14,495 nucleotides of DNA from an uncultured bacterium. GTDB taxonomy: Bacteria > Planctomycetota > Phycisphaerae > Phycisphaerales > SM1A02. The stretch is from NCBI GenBank assembly GCA_903914045.1, contig CAIWNO010000008.1, positions 1 through 14,495 on the forward strand, read 5' to 3'. The position numbers and the translations under genes were made by a program. Positions 1 through 8,262 of this stretch are shown one piece after another; the stretch's first letter is position 1; each line of letters opens with the position of its first letter. The notes below the pieces were generated by a model. That model saw only the letters and a list, made by a program, of their open reading frames with translations, had not been told where the DNA came from and made no database searches.

Positions 1-3000
1 CCCAATGGCAAGGGCCAATTTTTGTTTGAGCGAGGCGGAAGTTCGTGGGCACGCCGCGGGTATCGCGGTTCGGATCAGCGCGATGTCTGGTTATTCGATT
101 CACAAAAACCGCTTGAACAAGCATTCACGCGGCTCACCAATTTTGCTGGCAATGATGGGCAGGCCAAATGGTGCGGACCCAATCAATATCTCATGCTTTC
201 GGAGCGTGATGGCGTCACAAATCTCTATCGCCGCAATCTCAACGACGCTGCAGATGTGGCGGGCGAAAAATTGACCAGTGTCAAAGAAGATGTGGCCAGC
301 TTTGATGTTTCTGCAAACGGCTCGGTTGTATTTTCAAGTTGGAACAAGTTGTACAAATTGACATTGCCCGCGCGCACCGACGCGGCGCAAGCGCCCAATT
401 CAGCGCCGCGGCCTGAGGCTATTGATCTGACCGCGACCATTGACACGGTGGAAGCAGTTGAAGTACGCCGCGTGGGCAAAGATATTTCGGAAGCCGCGTT
501 AAGTCCCGATGGAAAAACCATGGCCTTCGTGGCGTATGGCGATATTTTTGTTCGAAGCATGGATGAGAAGTCGCCAGTGGCGCGCGTCACTTCGCCGCCA
601 TCGCGTGAGCGCGATATCGCTTGGAGCGCTGACGGAAGCCGCTTGTATTTTGTCAGCGACATTGATGGCAAAGAAAATATTGATGAAGCCATTGTGTCGC
701 GCACGCGCGCCGAAGTGCGTAAAGAGGCTAAGGCTGCGACCGCGCCGTCAACAACCGAAACCGCTGAGGAGCCCGCGAAAAAAAGTGAAATCAGTGGTGA
801 GATTGTGGCCGAGAAAAATACCGCCGACATCAAATCGCCGGCGGATCATCGACTTGATCCCGATCGATGGACCGAAGCCGTGGCTTTTGAAATTCGTCCC
901 GTGGTGCATTCCCAATTACCGGATCGAGAGCCAACTCCAAGTCCGGATGGAAAATTACTGGCGTATAGACAAGGCAATGACTTGATGATGTTGAATTTGG
1001 CGACCAATGAAAGTGTGACTTTGCGCGAAGGTTGGGATCCAGAAGTTGAATTTCAATGGAGTCCGGATTCAAAGTGGATTGCATTCGCGCAGGATGACCG
1101 TGATTTTAATCGCGACATTTGGCTTGTGCCCATTGATGGCTCCAAGGCGCCGGTGAATATCACGCGCCATCCCGACAATGATCGCGCGCCACGCTTCAGC
1201 GCGGATGGAAAGTTGCTGGCCTTCCTTTCGGACCGCGTGAACAATGAGGGGGATGTGTTTGTGGTGGCCTTGGATAAATCCGTCGACGGATTTTCCGCCG
1301 CGGAGCAAGAGGCGTATTTCAAGGACGCGGGCGAAGCGGCGAAGAAACGCAAGCCCCCCGCCGCGCCTGGCGCCAAGAAAAAAACCAAGAAGGGCGCGAA
1401 CGCAAAAGAAAATTCATCCGCGGATGACGCATCCAAAGATGGCGAAGCCAAAGCCGCCGATGATAAAGATGGCGAGGCGAAAAAAAATACCGAGAAGCCA
1501 GTCGTCGCATCCAATGACACAAACACGCAAGCGACTCCAACGGCGAAGGACAAGGAAACTGCCGACGAAACGAAGGAAACCAACGCGTACGATTTAGACG
1601 ACGCCTATTTGCGCGTTCGCAGATTGACGCGCATTGCCGGCGAAGAATCGAGCTTGGTCATCACGCCCAGCGGTGAACGCGTTCTGTTTACTGGCAATGA
1701 CGGTGGTCCTGGCGTGTTCAGCGTGAAGTGGGACGGAAGCGATCAGAAAAAATTGGCGCCTGCTGGCAAAGTCATCCACATTAATTTGGCAGGCGACAAA
1801 ATTGTGTTGGTGAACGCTGGAAAAATTAGCACCACGGGCGTGGGTGGTGGCGAAAGCAAGCCCGTTGACTTTGAAGCCGACACCTTGATAGATCCACGCG
1901 CGTGGAATGATCACCGCTATAAAGAGGCCACGCGTATTGTTGGCGAAATTTTTTACGACCCAACCATGAAAGGTTTGGATTGGGACGCATTGACCGCGCG
2001 CTATGAAAACCTGGCGCACGCGGCGCGCACCGATGGTGAATTTGAATGGGTCATGGCGCGATTGCTTGGCGAACTCAACGCCAGCCATCTTGGTATTTCG
2101 CTTGCGTCGGAAAGCACAAACACCAGTCGCCAACCCATTGGTCGATTGGGAATTCGCACGCGCATTGTCGCTGACGGATTTGAAGTCACGGAGGTATTCG
2201 CTAAAAGTCCAGCCATGCTGAGTCAAACTCCGCTTCTTGTTGGAGATGTGGTTGTGGGCATAGGTGGCGAGCCTTTCAGCGCGAACGAAGTTCCCGAGCA
2301 ACGTTTGCGCGGCAAAGTGGGCCTTGAAACATTGGTGTCCGTGCGCCGCAACAAGGCGGACGGCACACCTGTGAATGTGGATTGCTTAATCACGCCCTGC
2401 ACCAGCGCGCAAGAATCGGATTTGGCATATCAAAATGAGGTGCTTACAAACGCGGCGCTTGTGCAAAATTGGAGCAACGGTCGTATTGGCTATTTGCACA
2501 TTCAAAGCATGAGTCAAGCCAGTCTGGATGAATTTGAACGCGATCTGTGCGCCGCCGCGCAAGGCAAAGATGGCCTGCTTGTTGATGTTCGCAACAACGG
2601 CGGCGGCAGCACCGCGGACCGCGTGTTGGCAAGTTTGATGTCGCCAGTGCATGCGTACACCATTCCGCGCGGCGCCGATCGTTCATATACAAACGGATAT
2701 CCCCAAGATCGATTGTTCATTCAACGTTGGACTTTGCCCGCCAACATGTTGTGCAATGAAAAAAGTTTTTCCAACGCGGAAATTGTCAGCCACGCGTTTA
2801 AAAATCTCAAGCGTGGCTCGCTTGTCGGCGAGCAAACTTACGGCGGCGTGATTTCCACTGGCAGCACATCGCTTACGGATGGAACAACCATTCGCACGCC
2901 GTTTCGTGGCTGGTACACGCTAGATGGTGCGGACATGGAAAACAACGGGGCCATGCCCAACGTTCGAGTTCCTGCCAATCCCATTGATGAATCAAATCAT

Positions 3001-3102
3001 TTTGACGCGCAATTACGCGCGGCCGTGGATGACTTACTGAAACGCCTTCCATCAACGCAACCATCGGTGAATGCGGCAGGCTCGGATGTGAAACCATCCT
3101 AA
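1..3102 (+). CDS. Tricorn-type protease homolog, peptidase family S41 (5'-truncated)
   Basis: Large serine protease of the tricorn family, which degrades peptides in the cytoplasm of archaea and some bacteria. The frame is open from base 1, so the true start lies outside. Residues are numbered from a TTG at base 22, which is not claimed as the start. Residues 1-~650 show beta-propeller repeats (SPDGK, SADGS, WSPDSKWIAF). They are interrupted by two low-complexity inserts (about 231-272 and 439-524) rich in Ala, Lys, Glu and Asp. Then follow the C1 region with GELNASHLGIS (Ser688-His689), a PDZ domain (~703-790) and the protease core (~810-1000). The core holds VDVRNNGGG, NEKSFSNAE (nucleophile Ser917) and MENNG (Glu973). 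Spacings match the Ser745/His746, Ser965 and Glu1023 tetrad of Thermoplasma tricorn, so the enzyme looks active. The position equivalent to Asp936, which selects basic P1 residues, is Thr880. It ends convergently 45 bp from the pyrophosphatase gene. Confidence 0.9.
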   Translation, partial: PNGKGQFLFERGGSSWARRGYRGSDQRDVWLFDSQKPLEQAFTRLTNFAGNDGQAKWCGPNQYLMLSERDGVTNLYRRNLNDAADVAGEKLTSVKEDVASFDVSANGSVVFSSWNKLYKLTLPARTDAAQAPNSAPRPEAIDLTATIDTVEAVEVRRVGKDISEAALSPDGKTMAFVAYGDIFVRSMDEKSPVARVTSPPSRERDIAWSADGSRLYFVSDIDGKENIDEAIVSRTRAEVRKEAKAATAPSTTETAEEPAKKSEISGEIVAEKNTADIKSPADHRLDPDRWTEAVAFEIRPVVHSQLPDREPTPSPDGKLLAYRQGNDLMMLNLATNESVTLREGWDPEVEFQWSPDSKWIAFAQDDRDFNRDIWLVPIDGSKAPVNITRHPDNDRAPRFSADGKLLAFLSDRVNNEGDVFVVALDKSVDGFSAAEQEAYFKDAGEAAKKRKPPAAPGAKKKTKKGANAKENSSADDASKDGEAKAADDKDGEAKKNTEKPVVASNDTNTQATPTAKDKETADETKETNAYDLDDAYLRVRRLTRIAGEESSLVITPSGERVLFTGNDGGPGVFSVKWDGSDQKKLAPAGKVIHINLAGDKIVLVNAGKISTTGVGGGESKPVDFEADTLIDPRAWNDHRYKEATRIVGEIFYDPTMKGLDWDALTARYENLAHAARTDGEFEWVMARLLGELNASHLGISLASESTNTSRQPIGRLGIRTRIVADGFEVTEVFAKSPAMLSQTPLLVGDVVVGIGGEPFSANEVPEQRLRGKVGLETLVSVRRNKADGTPVNVDCLITPCTSAQESDLAYQNEVLTNAALVQNWSNGRIGYLHIQSMSQASLDEFERDLCAAAQGKDGLLVDVRNNGGGSTADRVLASLMSPVHAYTIPRGADRSYTNGYPQDRLFIQRWTLPANMLCNEKSFSNAEIVSHAFKNLKRGSLVGEQTYGGVISTGSTSLTDGTTIRTPFRGWYTLDGADMENNGAMPNVRVPANPIDESNHFDAQLRAAVDDLLKRLPSTQPSVNAAGSDVKPS

Positions 3103-3147
3103 GAAAAAGGGGCGCAACGCAAAACCGCGGCGCGTGCAGGCGCGCGC

Positions 3148-3753
3148 TTAGGCGGGAAACGCTTCGCGGTAATCAGCCATGGACGCTTCCACAACGGTGC
3201 GTGCGCGCTCCACGCCATAAATTATTTTTACTTGCACAGTGGACTGTTCGCCTGGACGCATTTTGTACGTGAGAAAATAATGCTGCATGCGCTCAACAAG
3301 TCTCGCCGGCAAATCGCTTATGTCGCGCGCCTCGGACCAAATGGCGTCGTCCTTCAGCACGGCCACAATCTTGTCATCGGCTTGGCCGTTGTCCTCCATT
3401 AAAAGACCGCCAAGAACGCGCGTTTCAAGAATCACCTCCACGCGATCAATTGGCCGTTCGGACAACACGCAAATATCCAGCGGATCATTGTCGCCGCTTT
3501 GAATGCCACCAACTTTGGCGACACGCGGACCGCAAAGCGTTTTTGGAATAAATCCGTACAGCGTTGGCGGCGTGCTGCTTGTGCGCTGCGGACGATCCAC
3601 ACGCAAGAAACCGCTGCGTTTGTCCACTTCGTATTTCACCAGATCAAACGGGGTGATCTCTATATACGCGTTCATTAAATCAGGCGGCGAGGTGCCCGCG
3701 TCCAGACCATGCCAAGGATGCGGTCGATAGTGGTAATACGGCGGCTGAATCAT
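3148..3753 (-). CDS. ppa: Inorganic pyrophosphatase, family I
   Basis: Soluble Mg-dependent enzyme that hydrolyses pyrophosphate to two phosphates in the cytoplasm, pulling biosynthetic reactions forward. The 201-residue product carries the family signature DNDPLDI (Asp88, Asp90, Asp93). By comparison with E. coli PPase it also has Glu32, Lys40, Glu42, Arg54, Tyr66, Asp121, Asp126, Lys128 and the Tyr163-Lys164 pair. The position matching E. coli Glu98 is Asn122. The N-terminus (HPWHG) and the DRPQ and LYGFIP stretches suggest a subgroup somewhat longer than the 175-residue E. coli protein. The ATG overlaps the stop of the upstream SWIM gene as ATGA. A GAGGG ribosome binding site lies six bases upstream, so it is probably translated by coupling as the last gene of the SNF2-SWIM-ppa operon. 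No T-rich terminator follows it. Confidence 0.93.
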   Translation of the reverse strand: MIQPPYYHYRPHPWHGLDAGTSPPDLMNAYIEITPFDLVKYEVDKRSGFLRVDRPQRTSSTPPTLYGFIPKTLCGPRVAKVGGIQSGDNDPLDICVLSERPIDRVEVILETRVLGGLLMEDNGQADDKIVAVLKDDAIWSEARDISDLPARLVERMQHYFLTYKMRPGEQSTVQVKIIYGVERARTVVEASMADYREAFPA

Positions 3754-4643
3754 GGAGTGCCCTCGTCAATGCGTTGGCGCAACTCGATTACTTTGGCGCG
3801 CAGACTGTCCTGCACGCTGGCAAGCAAACCAACCAGCGGAAATTTTCCGCCAAGCGGACTTGCGCCAAGACGCCGAAGCACCGCATGCGGAATATGTTCT
3901 TGCGCGGGCAGCGCTTGGAAATCACTTAACTTGCGTCCTGGCCGCCAAAATTCATTCAAGCAATTTTCCAGTGGAGGCAACTTTGCTTTTTGCGATGGCA
4001 GTTGCACGCTCTGATGACTTTGGCTCACTCCAGCGGAGTGAACATTGCGCGCCTCTTGCAAGCGCTCAAGCAACTGTGTTCCAAGCAAACCACGCAATGC
4101 AAAAATGACAAGCGGATCTACTTCTATGCGCTCCGCAAGCAAATACGTTACGGCCACAATATGCTTGCAGGGATTTTTTTCGCCGCAGTCGCATGCCAAC
4201 GTCACATCTTTCCACGTGTGCGGCAGCAATTGCACTTGGCAATCCTGAAAAACTTCCTCTATGTCCACGGGCATTTCACCCACAAGCAATTTGGCTGTGA
4301 ACATGGCTTCTTTGGCCATAAGTTGCACCACCTCGGACCACTTTTCCGGCGTCAAATGTTGCAATGAAATGCTGACGCTGTAAGGTTTGAATGCGCGCCC
4401 TTGCACTTGCGCCTCCACCAAGCCTGCGTCCACCGAAAAACTGGCCACTTGGCCGCTGAGCGCGTACTCCATGCCCAACACTTGCGCCCCCAAGGATGCC
4501 TTCTCTTGAATGGCTTGCACAAATGCCCGCGCCGTCCACGGCAATTCTTCCAAACCGTTTTTGCGGCGGAACTTAATTCCATGTCGAACACGCCGCGGCG
4601 CGTCCGGTTTTTTAGGTTGACCCGCTGGAGTGTTGAAACTCAT
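3750..4643 (-). CDS. SWIM zinc-finger protein, partner of SNF2 helicase
   Basis: A 297-residue protein with one SWIM zinc-binding motif of the form CxCx5CxH: Cys151, Cys153, Cys159 and His161 in LACDCGEKNPCKHIVA. SWIM domains are thought to bind DNA or protein, and in bacteria such proteins are commonly encoded beside SNF2-family ATPases, as here. The N-terminal ~30 residues are basic and Pro-rich. The middle (~40-145) looks like the usual domain in front of SWIM, and a PLENCLNEFW stretch near residue 230 is typical of this family. No catalytic motif is visible, so it is probably a DNA- or partner-binding subunit of the helicase. Its ATG overlaps the helicase stop as ATGA. A GGAGGA ribosome binding site three bases upstream supports this start. 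Its own stop overlaps the ppa start in the same way. Confidence 0.88.
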   Translation of the reverse strand: MSFNTPAGQPKKPDAPRRVRHGIKFRRKNGLEELPWTARAFVQAIQEKASLGAQVLGMEYALSGQVASFSVDAGLVEAQVQGRAFKPYSVSISLQHLTPEKWSEVVQLMAKEAMFTAKLLVGEMPVDIEEVFQDCQVQLLPHTWKDVTLACDCGEKNPCKHIVAVTYLLAERIEVDPLVIFALRGLLGTQLLERLQEARNVHSAGVSQSHQSVQLPSQKAKLPPLENCLNEFWRPGRKLSDFQALPAQEHIPHAVLRRLGASPLGGKFPLVGLLASVQDSLRAKVIELRQRIDEGTP

Positions 4644-7600
4644 GCATCCTCCAACGCAGTGGTGCGTAAAGAAAGTATCTCGCGCAATTGTCCGGTGCTC
4701 AGTTCAGTAAGCCACGCTTCGCCACTGGAAATAATTTGCGTGGCCAACTCCATCTTTTGCTGAATCATTTGATCAATGCGCTCTTCAAGCGTTCCATCGG
4801 AGATCATTTTATGCACATTCACCGTGCGCAATTGCCCAATGCGGAAGGCGCGATCCGTGGCCTGATTTTCAACCGCGGGATTCCACCAACGGTCGTAATG
4901 AAAAACATGGTTGGCGGCCGTTAAATTCAAACCAACTCCACCGGCCTTCAAACTCAGAACAAAAATTGGCGCCGTGCCTTGCGGATCTTGGAAGCGATCC
5001 ACAAATTGATCGCGCTTGGCTTGAGGCGTTCCACCGTGCAGGAAAAGTGATTCAGTGTCCAATTCGCGGCGAATCATGGTCACAAGCAAATGGCCCATCT
5101 GTCGATACTGCGTGAAGATGAGCGCGCGATCACCCGCCGCCACAACCTCCTCCAACATTTCAATCAGACGCGTGCTCTTGCCGCTTCGACTTGAAAGCGC
5201 CCGGTCGCCGCGGCTTTCTGGAATGGCCAACGCGGTGTCAATTGAGTCGTCCGACTCGCCAATGTTCTTCAGCGCGTCCTCGGTGGCAATGTCCGGCAAT
5301 TGCGTCTGGCGCAAGAAGTGCAGCGGATGATTGCAGATTTGTTTCAACTTCACCAACGCGCTCAACACCAAGCCGCGGCGGCGCAAACCTTCGGCGCGAT
5401 CAACCTTGGAGAGCATCTCCTCCACCACTTGGTCGTACAAGGTGATTTGCTCATTGGTCAACGGAACATGTTGGCGCGACTCAATCAACGGCGGCAAATC
5501 GCTAATGACATTCAAGTCCGTCTTCAGGCGGCGCAACACAAATGGCCGTACTAAATTGCGCAACTTCTCCGCGCGATTTCGATCGCGATGACGCTCGATT
5601 GGAACGGCAAAGCGGCGCTTAAAATCCGCAAGCGTTCCAAGGTAGCCAGGCGTGCAGAATTCCATGATCGACCACAACTCAGTCAAGCGATTTTCAACCG
5701 GCGTACCCGTGAGCGCAATGCGATGATCCGATTGAATGGCGCGAATGGCGGCGGTTTGCTTGGTGGGCGGATTCTTAATGTGTTGCGCCTCGTCAAGGGC
5801 AACGCGCCGCCACGCAATCTTTTCCAAATCCGCCTGGTCACGCGCAACAAGCGCATAGGTGGTAATGACCACATCGGATTTCTCCGCAACTTCTTTCAGT
5901 TTTTCGCCTTGCGGGCGATCAAGTCCGTGATGAATATGTACGGTCAATTCCGGCGCAAAGCGAGTAAGTTCGCGATTCCAATTTCCAAGCACGCTCATTG
6001 GCGCCACCAGCAATGTCGGACCAACGCGCTCGCCTTCAGGCGCATCTTGTCGCTCAATCTGAAGCAGCGCGATCAATTGAATTGTTTTTCCAAGACCCAT
6101 GTCATCCGCAAGACACGCGCCAAGTCCGTAACGACCAAGAAACGCAAGCCATCGAAGACCTGACAATTGATATGGTCGCAGCGAACCTTGGAATAATTTT
6201 GGTTGCTCGAGTTGCGGCATGCGATCCACCGCGTCGATTGGTCCAAACACTTCGGCCACCCAACCTTTGGCGTCCATTCCCACAACTGGAATTCCATTGG
6301 TGTCATCGGCCGCGCCATGCGCCAAACGCAACGCCTCCAGCAAAGACATTTGTCCGCCTGGATGTTGCTTCAAGAATTTCAAACCTGCTTCAAGATCTTC
6401 CTTGCGCATTTCAACCCAACGATTGTTGATGCGCACCAACGGCGAACCTTTGCGCGCCAACGCTTCAAAGGCCTCCATGGTGAGCGGTTGATCACCCAGC
6501 GCAATTTGCCAGGAATAATTCACCACGCTGTGCAAGCCAAATCCACCTTTTCGCCCTGCAACAAGCGAGTTTGTCAGCATTTCAGGACTTGGTCCATCGC
6601 CCTCAATAAATAACTTCGCGCCAATGCGCGTGCTTGAAGCGCCCCACCACTCTGGTGCCGTGCATTGCACGCCGCTCTCTTCAAGCAACGGTTTAATGTC
6701 GCGCAAGAACGTATAGGCTTCCGCGGTTGTGAGATCGATTCCGGTTGGAGACGTTTCTTCAAGCGCGTCTTCAAACTTTGGCCACACACGAGATACGCGC
6801 GCGAGTTCACTTAAGAGCAACTCCGCTGTTTTTTCCGCCGCTTGATTGGCGCCGCCACGACCAGAGGCCTGTGCCCAAATTGTTTCAGCTTCAATAATCG
6901 CCGGTGGATCTTCCGTGGTGATCAATTGAAACGAAAGCCGCCACGGGTGCTTGTCCTCTTCGCCCTCTTGCTTGGTGAAGAGCGCGCTTGAAGGTTCATC
7001 CAGTTGCAACAAAAGATGCATGGGACGGCCTTCGCCAATGTCCTCCAGAATGGCCAACCACTGGCGCACGCCGCGCACCAAACTGACATCACCCACCGCG
7101 AGATTTTTCACCTCAATGTTGTTGCCAAGAAGTCCGCCAAGCCACGCCACATGCGGATCAGTTGTGGGGTCGCGATCTTCAATTGCTTCAACATAATTTT
7201 CCGCCAACATCACTTGGCGCAAGAATGAATCCACGCACGCGTTGAGAAAAGACTCCAACACAAGCCAGCCGTCGCCGGCATGCGCGTCGGTCACAGCCCT
7301 GCAAATAGGCGGCATTCCCGCTAAAAGCGTGGCCGCGCGCTCGGCGATGGCCGCATCGTGCAACCATGGCCGCCAATGCGCCTTCACCATGCCGCTGCGA
7401 TCTTGCTGCACGGTTGGAACAACGCGTTGGTCCTCCATGAGCTCCAGACCAAAGCGCGCGGCGGCGCACCAAAATTGAAATTCATGACCAGTGTGTTCGT
7501 GATCAAGTCCGCCGGCATTTTCAAACGCGAGAAGTTTTTCTTGAACTTCATTCACCGCAACAATGATTGTTGGAACTTGCACGGTATCCAAATGCAAATC

Positions 7601-7924
7601 TGCTCCGTTGTCGACATCCGTGTCCATGGCCACGGCTAGACGATCGCTTGGCGCCGGATTCTTGTGATCAAATGGAAGCACGAGTTGCATTGAACTACTC
7701 GGCGCATTTTCGGCGACACCAAATCCCACTCGTGCGGCAAGTTCACGCAACTCCGCTTCACCACAAACAAATGGATGATTTAAAATGGTTTCTGATTGAA
7801 CGTCGCTTGCCGACTCAACATTTTTCTTGTCGCCGCCGGCTTGCTCCAACTTCAGAAACATCGCGCTTGACTCCGCCCACAGGTGGAGTTGATCGCCATG
7901 CCAATTTGCGTGAAGTACAAACAT
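4640..7924 (-). CDS. SNF2-family DEAD/H ATPase (HepA-like helicase)
   Basis: SWI2/SNF2-type superfamily 2 ATPase of about 1094 residues, expected to translocate on double-stranded DNA and remodel protein-DNA complexes. With ATG at 7924 as residue 1, residues ~395-530 match the SNF2-associated DUF3670-type region (LTTAEAYTFLRDI, APEWW). The N-lobe has Walker A DDMGLGKT (Lys613), DEAQ box Asp711-Gln714 and motif III LTGTPVENRL. The C-lobe has LSLKAGGVGLNL and motif VI QATDRAFRIGQ (Arg1025, Arg1028). All ATPase motifs are intact. The frame extends upstream to a GTG at 7957, adding 11 residues. I prefer 7924 because MFVLHANWHGDQLHLW resembles the conserved beginning of the family; neither start has a clear ribosome binding site. 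The protein has no SWIM motif of its own; that domain is supplied by the overlapping downstream gene. Confidence 0.92.
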   Translation of the reverse strand: MFVLHANWHGDQLHLWAESSAMFLKLEQAGGDKKNVESASDVQSETILNHPFVCGEAELRELAARVGFGVAENAPSSSMQLVLPFDHKNPAPSDRLAVAMDTDVDNGADLHLDTVQVPTIIVAVNEVQEKLLAFENAGGLDHEHTGHEFQFWCAAARFGLELMEDQRVVPTVQQDRSGMVKAHWRPWLHDAAIAERAATLLAGMPPICRAVTDAHAGDGWLVLESFLNACVDSFLRQVMLAENYVEAIEDRDPTTDPHVAWLGGLLGNNIEVKNLAVGDVSLVRGVRQWLAILEDIGEGRPMHLLLQLDEPSSALFTKQEGEEDKHPWRLSFQLITTEDPPAIIEAETIWAQASGRGGANQAAEKTAELLLSELARVSRVWPKFEDALEETSPTGIDLTTAEAYTFLRDIKPLLEESGVQCTAPEWWGASSTRIGAKLFIEGDGPSPEMLTNSLVAGRKGGFGLHSVVNYSWQIALGDQPLTMEAFEALARKGSPLVRINNRWVEMRKEDLEAGLKFLKQHPGGQMSLLEALRLAHGAADDTNGIPVVGMDAKGWVAEVFGPIDAVDRMPQLEQPKLFQGSLRPYQLSGLRWLAFLGRYGLGACLADDMGLGKTIQLIALLQIERQDAPEGERVGPTLLVAPMSVLGNWNRELTRFAPELTVHIHHGLDRPQGEKLKEVAEKSDVVITTYALVARDQADLEKIAWRRVALDEAQHIKNPPTKQTAAIRAIQSDHRIALTGTPVENRLTELWSIMEFCTPGYLGTLADFKRRFAVPIERHRDRNRAEKLRNLVRPFVLRRLKTDLNVISDLPPLIESRQHVPLTNEQITLYDQVVEEMLSKVDRAEGLRRRGLVLSALVKLKQICNHPLHFLRQTQLPDIATEDALKNIGESDDSIDTALAIPESRGDRALSSRSGKSTRLIEMLEEVVAAGDRALIFTQYRQMGHLLVTMIRRELDTESLFLHGGTPQAKRDQFVDRFQDPQGTAPIFVLSLKAGGVGLNLTAANHVFHYDRWWNPAVENQATDRAFRIGQLRTVNVHKMISDGTLEERIDQMIQQKMELATQIISSGEAWLTELSTGQLREILSLRTTALEDA

Positions 7925-7976
7925 CAGGGATACGGATTCTTTTTTAAATGTGAGCACAGAGCAAGCCGAACAAGAA

Positions 7977-8049
7977 TGATTGCGCTGGGACTCGAACCCA
8001 GAACATGCTGGTTAAAAGCCGGCTGCTCTACCAATTGAGCTACGCAATC
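7977..8049 (-). tRNA. tRNA-Lys (anticodon UUU)
   Basis: Cloverleaf of 73 nt read on the minus strand. The acceptor stem GATTGCG/CGCAATC has seven perfect pairs and the D stem GCTC/GAGC has a TTGG loop. The anticodon loop CTTTTAA places UUU at bases 8014-8016, and the T arm is CTGGG-TTCGAGT-CCCAG. The discriminator base is A and no 3' CCA is encoded. The anticodon stem GCCGG/CCAGC contains a C29-A41 mismatch (bases 8021 and 8009), otherwise the gene looks functional. It lies 52 bp upstream of the SNF2 ATG on the same strand, so read-through into that operon is possible. Confidence 0.96.
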
Positions 8050-8105
8050 TAGAACGAACAATGGTACAGACAACTGCCTTTACGTTTTTTGCGTTTTTTT
8101 GGAAA

Positions 8106-8136
8106 TATTCTAGGACTTTGCTAAAGTCCGAGAATA
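8106..8136. repeat. Near-perfect inverted repeat (14-bp arms, 3-bp loop)
   Basis: Arms TATTCTAGGACTTT (8106-8119) and AAAGTCCGAGAATA (8123-8136) surround a GCT centre. Thirteen of fourteen positions pair, with one A-G mismatch. No T-run follows on either strand, so it does not look like an intrinsic terminator. Its right end touches the candidate -35 box, which would suit an operator. A shortened related motif, TATTCGGAC, recurs at 8168-8176. The role is inferred; only the symmetry is seen. Confidence 0.8.
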
Positions 8137-8163
8137 GACTGCTCCGATTATTAGACATATAAT
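8135..8163 (+). promoter_or_regulatory. Candidate sigma70-type promoter for the recombinase gene
   Basis: A perfect TATAAT at 8158-8163 lies 17 bp after TAGACT at 8135-8140, which matches TTGACA at four of six positions. Transcription would start near base 8170 and leave a leader of about 100 nt before the ATG at 8271. The -35 box overlaps the right arm of the palindrome by two bases. Housekeeping promoters of planctomycetes are less well defined than those of E. coli, so this is a moderate call. Confidence 0.45.
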
Positions 8164-8256
8164 TTGATATTCGGACAAAGAAAGTTGCAAAATATTCTGT
8201 ATGTGGATTTGTAGATCTTGTGTTTGTATCGGACTGTGTTGTAAGACCAATTTATT

Positions 8257-8262
8257 AAGGAG
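8257..8262 (+). promoter_or_regulatory. Ribosome binding site AAGGAG deciding the recombinase start
   Basis: AAGGAG lies eight bases before ATG 8271. An in-frame GTG at 8262 overlaps this site and is therefore unlikely to be the start. Confidence 0.75.

Noticed and set aside
1594..2301. Long open frame on the minus strand inside the tricorn gene (235 codons), and similar ones at 225-833 and 1053-1583
   Set aside because: They lie opposite a well-supported protease with conserved domains, show no recognisable motifs, and are expected from the codon bias of the real gene.
3130..3147. GC-rich inverted repeat (GCGCG/CGCGC) between the convergent tricorn and ppa genes as a terminator
   Set aside because: The stem is only about five pairs and no T-run follows in either direction; the sequence is ordinary for this GCGC-rich genome.
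5588..6163. Plus-strand open frame of 191 codons opposite the SNF2 ATPase motifs
   Set aside because: It is antisense to the conserved helicase core, its sequence is low in recognisable structure, and no ribosome binding site or domain supports it.
8106..8136. Palindrome as a dif recombination site for the adjacent Xer-type protein
   Set aside because: dif has two 11-bp arms around a 6-bp spacer with TTATG-type arms. Here the arms are 14 bp with a 3-bp centre and do not resemble dif consensus sequences.
8085..8136. T-runs plus palindrome as an intrinsic terminator
   Set aside because: On the plus strand the T-runs precede the hairpin; on the minus strand the same bases are A-runs. Neither orientation gives hairpin then U-tract.
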